Position numbers and translations under genes: made by a program | The notes under the pieces: model-generated | Database searches by the model: none | What the model saw: the letters and a program-made list of their open reading frames with translations, nothing else | Told to the model about the DNA's origin: nothing | Shown: positions 40,501 to 52,500 of the stretch, in pieces | How positions within the stretch are numbered: position 1 is the first letter of the stretch | Layout: every line of letters begins with the position of its first letter | NCBI GenBank assembly: GCA_035236585.1 | Contig: CP141136.1 | Span: 33,936,949-34,000,948 of the forward strand | Length of the DNA stretch: 64,000 nucleotides | Direction: 5' to 3' | Origin: Warburgia ugandensis | Taxonomy: Eukaryota; Streptophyta; Magnoliopsida; Canellales; Canellaceae

Positions 40501-43500
40501 CTACTTGTTTGATCTAAAAAATCTGGAAGAGAAGGAAAATCCTGTACAAAATGTGTCATAGAGAAAACTGTTGACACTCTAACTGCATCTAATATCAAAA
40601 CTGTTTAAGAAGAGCAAGGGGTTATACAATGTCACTTCTTGATTCAGTGAAAATAACCATGAAAATCATCCTCAATTAGTTGTAAGCTTGATCTAAATTA
40701 AACATCCTTCCCATAGATTTATTTTACTCTCTGTTCACATTGTATATCATTTGTAGTGACACTCCCTACATACTTTCATGTTCTTTTCTCCAGCTATTTC
40801 CTGCAAATTTCTTCTTTCCTTATGACCTCCATAACGATTTACACATTCAAAAAATTTCTTTAGCTTCTTGCTTTCACTTCCAGCTTTGACAATTAGGGTT
40901 CCTTTTGTCTGCTTTTGCCCCTTGCATTCTCTTCATGCTTTGAACTGATTTCTGACTTGAAGAAAGGTAGTGAAATATGAGTGCTCAATTCAGATCTGAT
41001 ATCTGGCTTTCTTCTGTTGGAGTGAATCTGGAATCCCTTGCTTGGTTTGTTGTGGCTCCTCTTCCAGTTTGAGTGGGAAGCGTCGAACTTGCTTGGTCAC
41101 AATGTGGTTGTGGCGTTGCCAGAGTTGGAACATAATTCTTGGCTGGTGAAGTAGTGAAATTTGTTCGGTGAGCTTAGGTGGAGAATTTTCCTTCATCAAC
41201 CCCAGAACTGATGGAACATGTCAGCCAAACTTCTTAATCCAGTGTCCCATACCACATGTTAGCATCAATAAGGATATTTAGTAAATGCTCTGCTTTTTAT
41301 CCAGACTGTTTGTGAATGAAATCTAAATTTTTTTGTTCAGAAGCATTCTGCCTCCCTTCTTGCAGTAATTAACTAGAGTCTTCCCAACCAAATTTAATAA
41401 TGATCTTGCAATTTTTGTCCTCCTGATACATCTCTTTGGAGGGTATCGGATGCCATTACTCTTCACAACAAGTTCAAAAGGAGAAAGTAGTTTTACATAT
41501 CGTTAAATTATCTTTCCCATGATAGCGCTCAAACAGACAATCTTTTTGCTTTTAAACTTAAGGTTTTGTCCTTCTCACCCACTTCCTCTTTGTTTTAATG
41601 TTTGGTCACTGGAATGAAGTGCAGCTTGTTCTGGATACTTGCTGGGAAGATGTCCTGGTTCATTTTGTGAAGACATCAACCAGATTTCCAGATATATAGT
41701 CCTTAAGATCCTCCATTAAATGTCCATTGTCAATTTCTGTGAAGAAAGATGCGTTAATTTCCATGTTGGAACTTTCTCAAATGTAGAGTTCAGTAGAAAG
41801 TTCCATAAATCCTACTTGGACTGCCTTCAGAGAGATGTGAAACCAAGCAAAATTCTTTTTGAGATCTATCCCCATTTTTCCTAACTGTTGTCTTCTCAAT
41901 TTTAGCCGACCCCTATTTGGGATAAGCTTTGATGATGTTATTTTCTCAGTTTTGTCTTCCTTGAAAATGGTTCTAGCCTCTCCCTATACGAGGGCTATAG
42001 ATGGGCAAATACAACCAGAGCACATCACCAACCCTTCTTGGAACAAAGGTTTCAAGAGTAGTCTAAAATTCAGCAAATGGTGCATCTCATATCAACATAA
42101 ATTACTCTTGCCTCTAACCTTCTCAATGTGATCGAACTGTTTATGACCACTACCCTTGCATAGAGGAAGCAGTAATATGGCTGTGTTCTTTGAACCACAG
42201 CTAAGATATTTCACAGATTGGACTTGAAGAAGTTCTGACATTGTTTATGAATCTGTGATCTCCATCAGGAATCAGTTGAGTTGGCGTTGATGGAGAATTG
42301 GAAAATGAGAAGTAAAGTTTTTCGCTGATAAGTGGATATCCATTTTTCTGGGCTCAGCCTAATGCCTTCAGAGAAAATATAATGCTGCTCGATGCAGAAC
42401 ACTGCAGAAGTGTCTAATGAAGCGGCAGTTAATTGTGGAAAAATAAAGGAGTAATAGACTGGTCCAATATCAGCATTTGGTGGTTGAGGAAGTTTTCACA
42501 TATGATCCTCAGATTTTACTTATAAAGAATACCTATATAGTACTGTCCCATAAGTTCATTAATTAATATGCTTCATAAGGGCGACCTTATACCAAGTTCA
42601 ACAATTACTGTATCATCATCATCAAATCCTTATCCCGATTAATGATCAGCTCAACAATTAATGGGTGCTTTTGGAAAATATGGATTCCCTGGAAGCCATC
42701 TGACATTGTGTTGATTCTCTGCAGAATGTCACACAGAACCAATGCTTCTATAGGAATTCAGAGGGCAAATGTTTGGAACTATTTTACATGACAGATCTTA
42801 GAACAAAATCTCTTCACATCACAGACAATTATGAAATGTTTTGAACAAGAAAATGTAATGTCTACATAGATAAAAGGTTAATTTTAGCTACATGCATGAC
42901 TTTTTTAGTGCGTCACTCTGTGTGGCATATAATCTTCTCCTGCATTTTCAGGTGAAAACATTTGGCTCTCTAATCAAAGGACTTCGGATTGGAGTGGACC
43001 TGCTAATGATGTTACTGAAAGAAGAACCAAGAATTTCCTCACTGCCAAAAGTTTTGAATCTTCCACTGCTGAGTGGAACTAATGGGCTTGATAAACTTCT
43101 TTCCCAATTTGAAGTTGCTGTGGATGATCACTTCCCTCAATACAAGGTTAGCTAAACCAACTAATTTCAATATAGTACTGTCTCTATCTTAAAATGAAAT
43201 TTTCGTGTTGCATGATTGACTCTTCTCCTTTCACATCCTGCTGTGAAACCATTCTGTCAAAGTTTAGTCATGTATGTGGTGGAGGATTATCTGTTTTAAA
43301 CACTAGCCATTGCCTGGTGATCCATAACATAGTGAAATGATAAGATGAAAGAAACTAACATTCTTATGGTTGGGCACTTTGTATCTGCTTCTTGCATTAC
43401 TCTTCTTTTCCCGACTGACTGATTGCTAGAGATGGATGTTACATGTGCAAATCAGAGCTTAATTTGATGATTGGGATTTTATTTTCATATGTTAATTTTA

Positions 43501-46500
43501 TGATTGGAAATTTAGCTTATTGTACTGATACTGAAAGATTTAATAACTGCTGCCCTCAATTGCATAAAAGAAGCACATATTTGACACAAATGGAATCCAA
43601 CAGTGCCACTAGAGAGATTATTATCTCACAAACACATGATAGCATCAGCATAAAGGCCTATTCTTCCTGTTGTTTCTTTGCTTGTCTCTCTGGAACTCTG
43701 CACTTCAATCCTATTGAGGTCTGTCTTATATGAGTGATATCCTATTTCATTAGTTGCATTAAGGCAAGGGGAACACTACAGTTTGGGTTGGCTATCTTTT
43801 CAACCTTTGATTTATGGGGATGGCCAAGATTAGAGGAGTTCTTAAAGGAAGGTATTTTGACAAGTGGTTACAAACCAATCATCCTCAACTGGATATCCAG
43901 GATTGTCTCATAACTTTCTAGCTGTCTTTTGCTGTGGCATTCCTCTTACGGTAATATCTATTGATATACATGAATAATTTCTCAGTCTTCGATTGTGATT
44001 CTCTTAGTCTTCAGCAACTTGTACAACCATCTCTTCTAAAAAGTTGTTGGAAAACTGAAACTTGAGTGTCTAATGCAAGTAGATTCAAATGAATTCCTGG
44101 TCTTGAATGGGGACAATTCTTCATACTGTAGCACAATGAAGACTTTTTTCTAGTTTCTGATAACATCAGTAAATAAACTAGTATAAACCTCCTACATTAT
44201 GTATTTGCTACTATGAAGTACAGTTGCATCTGGTTCTGGGATATTGTGTTGGGTAGCTGCAGAGATTCTGAATGTGGTTCTTAAGTTTAACTTCTGTCTG
44301 GCTATCAGAAGCATGAGTGCGTGCACTCTCACACTTGGAGAAGATTCTCAACATTCTATCTATATCTTTGTTCCTCTTCTTTCCATTTATGTGAAGTTGG
44401 GGTATTCAATTGCTTATAAGTTTACATTTTCTATGTTAGCAGGATCACGTTGTGAAAGAATCAGATGCTGAAACTCTATCTATTCTAGTTGAATCATTTG
44501 CTAGAAATGCCACTCAGTGGTCTCAAACTATTCATGCTCTCAATTGTATTGATGTGCTACAGTCCTTTGCAGTTACTGCAAATTCTTCACCTGGGTCTAT
44601 CTGCAGACCTGTTCTTGTGTCTTCTGATACCAGTCTTATAATTCCATGTCAAGAGCCTAAAGGGCCTGTACTTAGAATCAAGGGGCTTTGGCATCCATAT
44701 GCTGTTGGAGAGAATGGTGGTACACTTGTCCCAAATGACATATATCTTGGTGAAGACACAGCAGGGTACCACCCTCATACATTGCTATTGACTGGACCGA
44801 ATATGGGTGGAAAATCAACCCTGCTTCGTGCTACATGTCTTGCTGTTATACTAGCGCAGGTTTGTTTCTGCTGTGAAACTTTTAGCATTATATTTACCGA
44901 TTGATGACAATCGTAACACTGAGATTGTTATTGATAATTTCCACATGGATTAACTTATAGCATTTTGCATTGATTGATAGTTTCAACCTTTTCAATTGTT
45001 TTTGTCTTGCTGCAGTTGGGCTCCTATGTGCCTTGTGAAATGTGCATGCTATCGCCTGCTGATATTATCTTCACGCGGCTTGGTGCAACTGACAGAATCA
45101 TGTCGGGTGAAAGTAAGTTCTCTTTTCTGCCTGTATTGCTTGAGCTGCTTGTATTGTTTTATCTTTAGAGTCATCCAAGGAAGTACGTTCTTCCTTTTTT
45201 TTCTTTTGAATGTTGAACCCAAGCATCCATGAGCAACCTTGAACTTGTGACCTCCGTGAGAGTGGCCCCTTCATGCACTACTTTGCTAAAAGGCCTTTGC
45301 TTACCATCTTTATAAGGACTTGGTGCATAGAAAAATCATAATTTAGCAAGTTCAGTCATTCCTGGCTGTCCGAGTCAGACCAGTCGTATCTTGTTATAGG
45401 ATCCCATTAGTACCCATCTTCTTTTCACAATGTTTTGTTGTCTTCCATCTTTTTAAGAATTGAGTCCATGTGTAATGTCTAGTTCAATAGTATTGTTAGT
45501 TACAGAATGAACATTTAATTATTTTGTTTTGCTACTTTTAGTTCAATTTGTCTCGAATTCTATTGGACAACACCTTGGGCCCTCACTAGGATTTCTTACT
45601 ACGGCTTGGCATGTCCTTGTGGGGTATGGGGAGGAACATTTATAGATAGTTTTCATGTTATGTTGTAACTCTGATATATAGAGAGTTTCGGATTGGGAAA
45701 ATATAACTTGGGCATTGGGTTAGGGTTTGAAACTTCATTTTACTCTTTTACTATTCTAGTAGTGAAGATTTTCTGACTGATTCTTTCTCGAATGGTGAGT
45801 GGATTTGAACCCAAAAGATCTTGGTCGTGAGAAAGGACTAACCTTCCCATACTAACTGTTAAAATTTTAATGATGAGTTAAGGCTATTCTTGTTTTAATG
45901 TTGAAATCTAGATATCCCATTAATGTTGAAATCTAGAAGGATCCATACATGTAGGGATTTCTTATTACCTTTTGCTTCTACAATTTAGGAGCTGCGATGC
46001 TTCACTGTTTAAGGTCGATGCTTAAAAAACCCTCATGAATCTCTGGTATGGGGTGATGCCTAGACTAATTGTTGATAGCAATAGATGCGACAACTGGTGG
46101 AACTATCACCTGAAATTCGATTTTACATATGTAAAACTAAAATTCCAAGTCGTTTTCTTCCTAGATTGTTTGTATTCTTCGAAAGTCCTTGTTTCTAGTT
46201 TGCTTGATCTTATTTCATCAATGTGTAAGTTCGGCTTCCACAAAATTTCCTTTTCAGTTGCTAATTTTTGTTTTACAGTGTTACAAGTACTCCATATCAA
46301 TTTCTGATAGTCAAGCATCTGACTGCTTGAGTTTCTTGTTCGGTTTTACCTAATGGGATCCAAATCATAATTTAATTTTGTTTATTTTTCTGATTTGAAC
46401 TCTTATTTGCACTCTAGCTCAAAATCTTCAATTGGGTTTTGCGGTTTCTGCAGAATTAAGAGTTCAGTTTTCTGTAAACCAAATTTTCATGCTTTAGTTA

Positions 46501-49500
46501 TCAATTTGCTTAGCTAAATTCTTTGCTTCACACTATGTAGTTAAAGGCGTGAGGCGCACCGAGGCGCAAAGGGGTGCGCCTGGAGCCTGAGGCGCAAAAT
46601 TATATTTTTCATAATTAAAAATTAGCTAAAAATTAGTTAAAAATACAAAAAAAGCATGAAAAATACAGCATACATGAAGACACAAGCATGGGAAAGCTAT
46701 ATATGTGTATAAGAATAGGTATTAACTAATAAATATAAATAAAACAAATTTTTTCTAAATTTTGTAAGTTTTATTTTTGGAAAAATTGAACAAAATAACA
46801 CTACAATACAAAAAAAGCATGAATAGTACATCATACATGAAAATACAAGCATGAGTAAGCTATATATGTGGATAAGAATAGGTATTAACTAATAAATATA
46901 AAAAAGAACAATTTTTTCCTAATTTTCGTAACTTTTTTTTTTTTTTTTTGTTTGAAAAATTAAAAAATAACCTTGAATTACAAAAAAAAGATGAAAAAAT
47001 TATCACACATGAAGACACAAGCATGGGAAAGCTATATATATGTGGATAGAAATACGTTTCAATGAAGAAATACGAAAAAAACGACCACTTTTTTTTATTT
47101 ATGTAATTGATTTTTTCGGAAAAACAGTAAAAAACCTAAAAACAAACTCAAATCTAGAGCAAAGAAGTATAAAACTCAAATGGAATGTTTTCTTATACAT
47201 ATAGAACTAAAACCCATCAAGATCTATGGAAAATAGTTAACAAAAAACAAAAAATTTGTAAAAACGGTACTGGTTTTTATGTTTTTTTACAGAAACTGTA
47301 TACAAATGCTAAAATTCATAAATCCATCCCTTTTTTTGCTAAGATCTATGAAAGATCGAAGAGGAATGGTCGTTTTCACCTTCTAAGTAGGTTGGAAGAT
47401 TGAAATTAGGGTTGGAAGGTGAAAAACGAAAAAAAAAACGAGGTTTATAGGTTACTGGGGAAGTGGTCTGCACCTCGAGTTGGGGGCACACCCAGGCGCG
47501 CACCTAGGCAACCGTGCCTCATTTCTGCTGTGTCTGGCACTCTCCTAGGCGCTTACCTGTCGACTTGCGCCTCGGCGCACCTTTAACTACTTAGGCTTCA
47601 CATTAATTTGAGTTGTTCAAGTTCAGTTATCAATTTTGGAGAATTAGTTAGGCAAATTTTGAGACTATTCTCCATCAATGTCATTGTCTGAATCACACTT
47701 CCTACATTTGAGGGCTTCAAACCATAAATGGCCTGTTATTTTTCCATCTTTAACAGTCTATTATAACTTTCAATCCTCATGAGATTCGAAAACCACAATA
47801 GATACAATTTTTTTTTTTTTTTTAATCTGATTGAGGTTATATTTGATTGTGCTGATCTAGTAAATTAGTCCTTTTGTAGACGAGAGCCAGAATTTTGTGC
47901 GGCAATGGCATTGTTGTGGTTATTCTTTTTGATCATGAACATTAAAGATTCGCTATGATGAAATTGAAGATCAATTGATATTCTACTGGGAAAATTCAGT
48001 GAGTAAACTTATCATTCCATAAAATGAAAATTTAGAATTTTATCTTTACTGCCAATGGAAAAGAAATAGAGAAAATGATTTATCAGTTCCCGATGTGGGT
48101 TTGAGTCTGGTCCACCAACCCTGATGAAAAGGGAAAATAACCCAACAGCAAAGAACAACTAATGGGCTTGTTGTGGGTTCCATATACAAGAAGGTACTAG
48201 TGCAAGATCGTAAAACTATGAACAAGTCCTCTGCAATTAAGATGGAATGCTACTTTTGCAAAAATGTAAAATTATTTTGAACGTATTTTTATTTAAGAGG
48301 TCAGACTTGTGCAAAATGTTAACTAGGTGAAAGTGAAACTGATAGAGATTGCGAAAATTGTTTAAAAAACTAAGTAGGCTTTTGTTGTCGTGTAACTCAA
48401 GTACTTTTGATGACTACTTCCAACAGAGTAGGCTTGACTACAGGAAACAAAACCTGATATTGACGATAACAGCTGAAGAGAAATAAGTTGAGAGAATAGG
48501 AACTGATGTTTATACCTAGTCTACAAATACACATCTTCTCTTTTTTATAAACTTCTTCATTTTCTTGTGACAACTTAGAGGATGTTAATGTCCCCTAGTA
48601 AATTTCAGAAGAAAGAGGAAAGTATCAATGAAATAAGAGCATGTGATCAATAATTTTCATTGCAGAACCACTAAACTGCTGATATTCATATGACTAAATA
48701 CTGGTGTAATGGAGCAGTAACATACCAAAATTGGTTGCCTAAATGGAGGCTTTTGCTTAAATTGTATGCATGTCCACTAAAATCTTACACGAAAGCAGAT
48801 CCAGTATGTTATTTGTGGGGTAGCATACCACCTGTTCTTGGGAAAGATGCTTGTTGTGCCTTATGGATATTAATGGCTAGTGTAGAGTAGATGTGTATAG
48901 TTCTTCACTTTCCAACCCTTTTGTGATATGTACAACTTATCCATATACTTTTTCCTAGACGACAAGGCAAATCATTGCCACAGCATTGTGGATCGTCTCA
49001 GGTAAGCAGAAGCAGTCTCTTCGTTCAAGCCAACAGTGTATGCTTATTTCAATATTGCTCTTATCCAAAGTATTGGATCTGATTATAAGAGTGACATGAA
49101 TTTCCTTTTTCAGGTACTTTTTTTGTTGAATGCTCAGAAACAGCATCAGTCCTTCAAAATGCTAGTCGAGATTCTCTAGTCCTGCTTGATGAACTTGGTC
49201 GAGGAACTAGCACATTTGATGGATATGCTATTGCCTATTCTGTGAGTATCTAATTGTGACCTTTTGCATCATATTTTCATATTCATACTCTGTCACTACT
49301 TTTGTGAGGGTTGACACAGTCTATCTTACATGGTTATTTTTCTCTTTCTTCTGCACTTCCTGAAATTAATCCAGCCAGCCCCTAAGCATTCTTAAAATTG
49401 ATGAAATTTCATGATTCCTATTCCAGAGGATGTTTACTTTTCTGATGTCGTAGATTCGTAATATTGTGCAAATGGCAGCCCGGTGCATGAAGCCTGCATT

Positions 49501-52500
49501 GCGGGGCCCAGGGAAGCAGTGGACCACAAGAGTCTATAGTATGCAGCCTTACCTTGCATAACTGTGCTGATTAGCTTGAGTGATTGGGAAAGCTACTATT
49601 GAACAAGTTACCACAAATGTATGTCTAGTTTCCATAGTGGATAACTGGTAAACAGAAAACATAAAATTGTCCAATGTGGAGACTTTATGAAGATGCCTAT
49701 ATATCTTAGCAAGTGTGTGGATAAACACATGCACAATGTGCACTATATGCAGAACGTGCATGTCTGTGGTTACATAAAATTAGCTGTCAAAAAAGTTGTT
49801 GCTCCCAGAATTCTATCAACATTTAATTGTGCTTGATAAAGTGATAGCTACCATTATCAGAACAAAGGAATGTGCATCTCTGTAATTGATTGTTCCTAGC
49901 TTTTTGGGAAATGACAATGTTAACTGAGGATACCTGGATTGTGGAGCCTCGGTGCATAATCTTAGATTTAATGTCCGTGACGCTTTAATTGGATTCCTTC
50001 TATTGGTCAAACTAATTTGTTTAAAATATAGATCAGTCCGTCTTTTCTTCCCAACCAACATGGTGATGCAGATGGAGTCAGTGTGGAGGCTGAGACAGCA
50101 GTTAATGAGGGTAATGAGGAAAGAGAAATGGTGCTCCATGATTGCAAGCTGAATCTAAAAGAAGAAAAATAAGAGTGCTGTAAGCCTAATCACACAAGCT
50201 TTAAAGGGTTGAGAGAAGGGACTGGAATGTCATGTGTGTTGTTATATAAGTATTAGCTTTAGGAGGCCTTCTGTTTGTGTGAGAAAAGAGAGGAAGACAA
50301 GAGAAGAGAAGGCAATGTGAAATAGGTGGCTTCCCAAGGTCCATTAAGGAGAAGACTCACAATATTGATGTTCTTGCAGGGGGACATTGAGGTGGTGCTT
50401 TTGCTTCTAAGTCTTTAGGGATGCTGTGAAGATGGGATACTCCTGTTCTCTCACTGGCCTTGCTAGACAAGTAAGCTGGCCTTAAGCCTGCAACCAATAG
50501 ATTCCTTTCCAAAAAAGCAAGGTGGTACCACTCGTCAGTTTCGTTTGAATCATAAAAGTAGGAATCAAAAAGGAAAAAGGGCCAGTCAAGCATCGCTGAC
50601 TACTCTTGGGGGCTATCATAAGTACTACTGAGCTATCACCTCTTAAGAAAATATGTTCTGACTTTCTTAGTTCAGGAAAGCTAGTAAAATTGGTGTCACA
50701 TGAGAAGTTATCGGAAAGAGTATATTACAACATCTCTAATTCGTGAATTTCTAATGATCATTGAGTCCTGTGTGCTGGATCCTCCACTATTCTATGTCTC
50801 TATGCTAGTGCATTTTGGTCCTTGGTGATTGCCGATAATGGAGCTGTAGGCTGAGGGGAACATATCTCCAAACGAAGGATATCATATAGTTGTTTAGTGA
50901 GTATCTCAATCCCCAATCCCCAATGGCCAATGACAGAGCAATGTGATTGATGTGGTCAGGATGGCGATTCTGTCCTATGGTAGTTTAGATGCGAGGAGCC
51001 TCATTGGTTGATGAACACATGTTGAGCCACTTAAGAAGAAGGCTAAACATGATTGAAAGAAGAAAATTGAAAAATTTTGTATTTAGTTTCAGTTTTAAGA
51101 AACTACTAGCTGAGTGCACTTGCTTAGCATGTGAGATACTCAAATTTCAAAATTTTTTTTTTCTTCTAGTTTCTTGGTTTTAATTGTTATTGCTTTCTAA
51201 ATTTTTCACACTAAGCGAGAAGCTAACATTGTATATTGAATCATGTGCTTTGTTTCCACCATTAAGCTTTTATGTTCCTCACTAAAATATTACCAATTTC
51301 TACATTACAGACAAAGAGAAAATAAGTTTTCAGAATCCTGCTTAATATGAAACATATTTCGTTTGTAGTTAAGGATTTTTTCACAACCGAGATAATATCC
51401 AAGTTACATACATCCAAACCACTTCTGGGGCTTCCATGGGAAAAATGCATAAGAAAGAGCCAATCATTTAATGATCCAAAACCATTTGAGGTTGTAGGTG
51501 CTGGCATTGGGTGAGACGAAAAGCATTTTGTTGACTTGTTACTAATCATCCTTTCAATTTCATGTATTGATGAAGGTTTCCTTATATGTGAAGGTTTACT
51601 TAAGTGAGCATATGCTGACTCAGAACTTGTTAAATGATGAAAATTCAAGCTTCATTTAAGGTTGACATGTTCAAGGGTGGTGCTATTCTTATTTGAGCCA
51701 AAGTTTGCCACATAACAAGTCATATAGGTGTACTTTTAGCAAGGATTCGGCCAACAGAGAATGGGGTCCGATCAACAAGGATGGATTATGTACATGGGAC
51801 CTTGAATTTGGTTAAAATATTAAAGACGAGGGTAAAAAATTCAGAAAGTTGATACAAAGTTGGTAATTAGTTTCCAGTCATAAGCTTGCCAATAATTCTT
51901 CATTGATTAATTCATTTTGTTGATATTTTTACTATAATGAGAGAGATCTTTGCAGTAATTTCATGATCTTTGTTTTTATTTTTATTTTTTTGATAGGTTA
52001 AGGGTGGACTTGAGCCCACAACCTCCTGGATGTCAGAAAAGGCACTTGACTAACTCGCTTAAATGGTCAAATCCAAAATTTCATAAATCTTAAGGAATCA
52101 ATTACTCAGCTTTTTTAGGATTTAGGAGCCACATCAAGGATTGGATTTCTAAGATGTGAAAACATGCAGAACTAGCTGGAAAGGCAAACACTAGGAAGGG
52201 TAACAACGTTGTGAACTGGGAGTCCTCAGAAGAGGCTTAGACATCACAAACATATAGCATAAATGCAATATGGGAAACGTTCAGGACACCATAAATAGTG
52301 AACGAACTCATTACCTATGTTACATTTTACTCTAGAAAGGTTCAGAATACTGTAAAGAAAGCACTGAAATTATAGATAGATCATCTTAACACAGACCACA
52401 TTTAACTGAGAAATGGGAAAGTAAGGACCCAATCTTTTTGTACCAAAGCCTTCCAGTGCAGTGGTGCAAAGAGTCGTCTCTCACCTGGGTGACCAGGGTT

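Larger units (their letters stand above)
38093..42951 (+). other. MSH7 intron 12 (4859 bp)
   Basis: It contains three small LINE 3'-end fragments (40303-40505, 41904-41938, 42611-42641). The remainder is AT-rich and shows no recognisable coding or TE structure. Confidence 0.8.
45113..49113 (+). other. MSH7 intron 15 (4001 bp)
   Basis: It contains a tRNA-like repeat at 45235-45302 and a hAT-type element at 46533-47594. Nothing else is recognised. Confidence 0.85.

Noticed and set aside
43443..43733. 96-codon + frame in intron 13 as a possible extra exon or clamp remnant
   Set aside because: The protein shows no MutS similarity, and exons 13 and 14 join in phase without it.
50357..50593. 78-codon minus-strand frame in intron 16
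   Set aside because: No recognisable motif, probably chance.
51262..51648. 128-codon minus-strand frame in intron 16
   Set aside because: It matches no family I know, has no neighbouring signals and lies in AT-rich intron DNA. It could be a decayed TE piece but I cannot support that.
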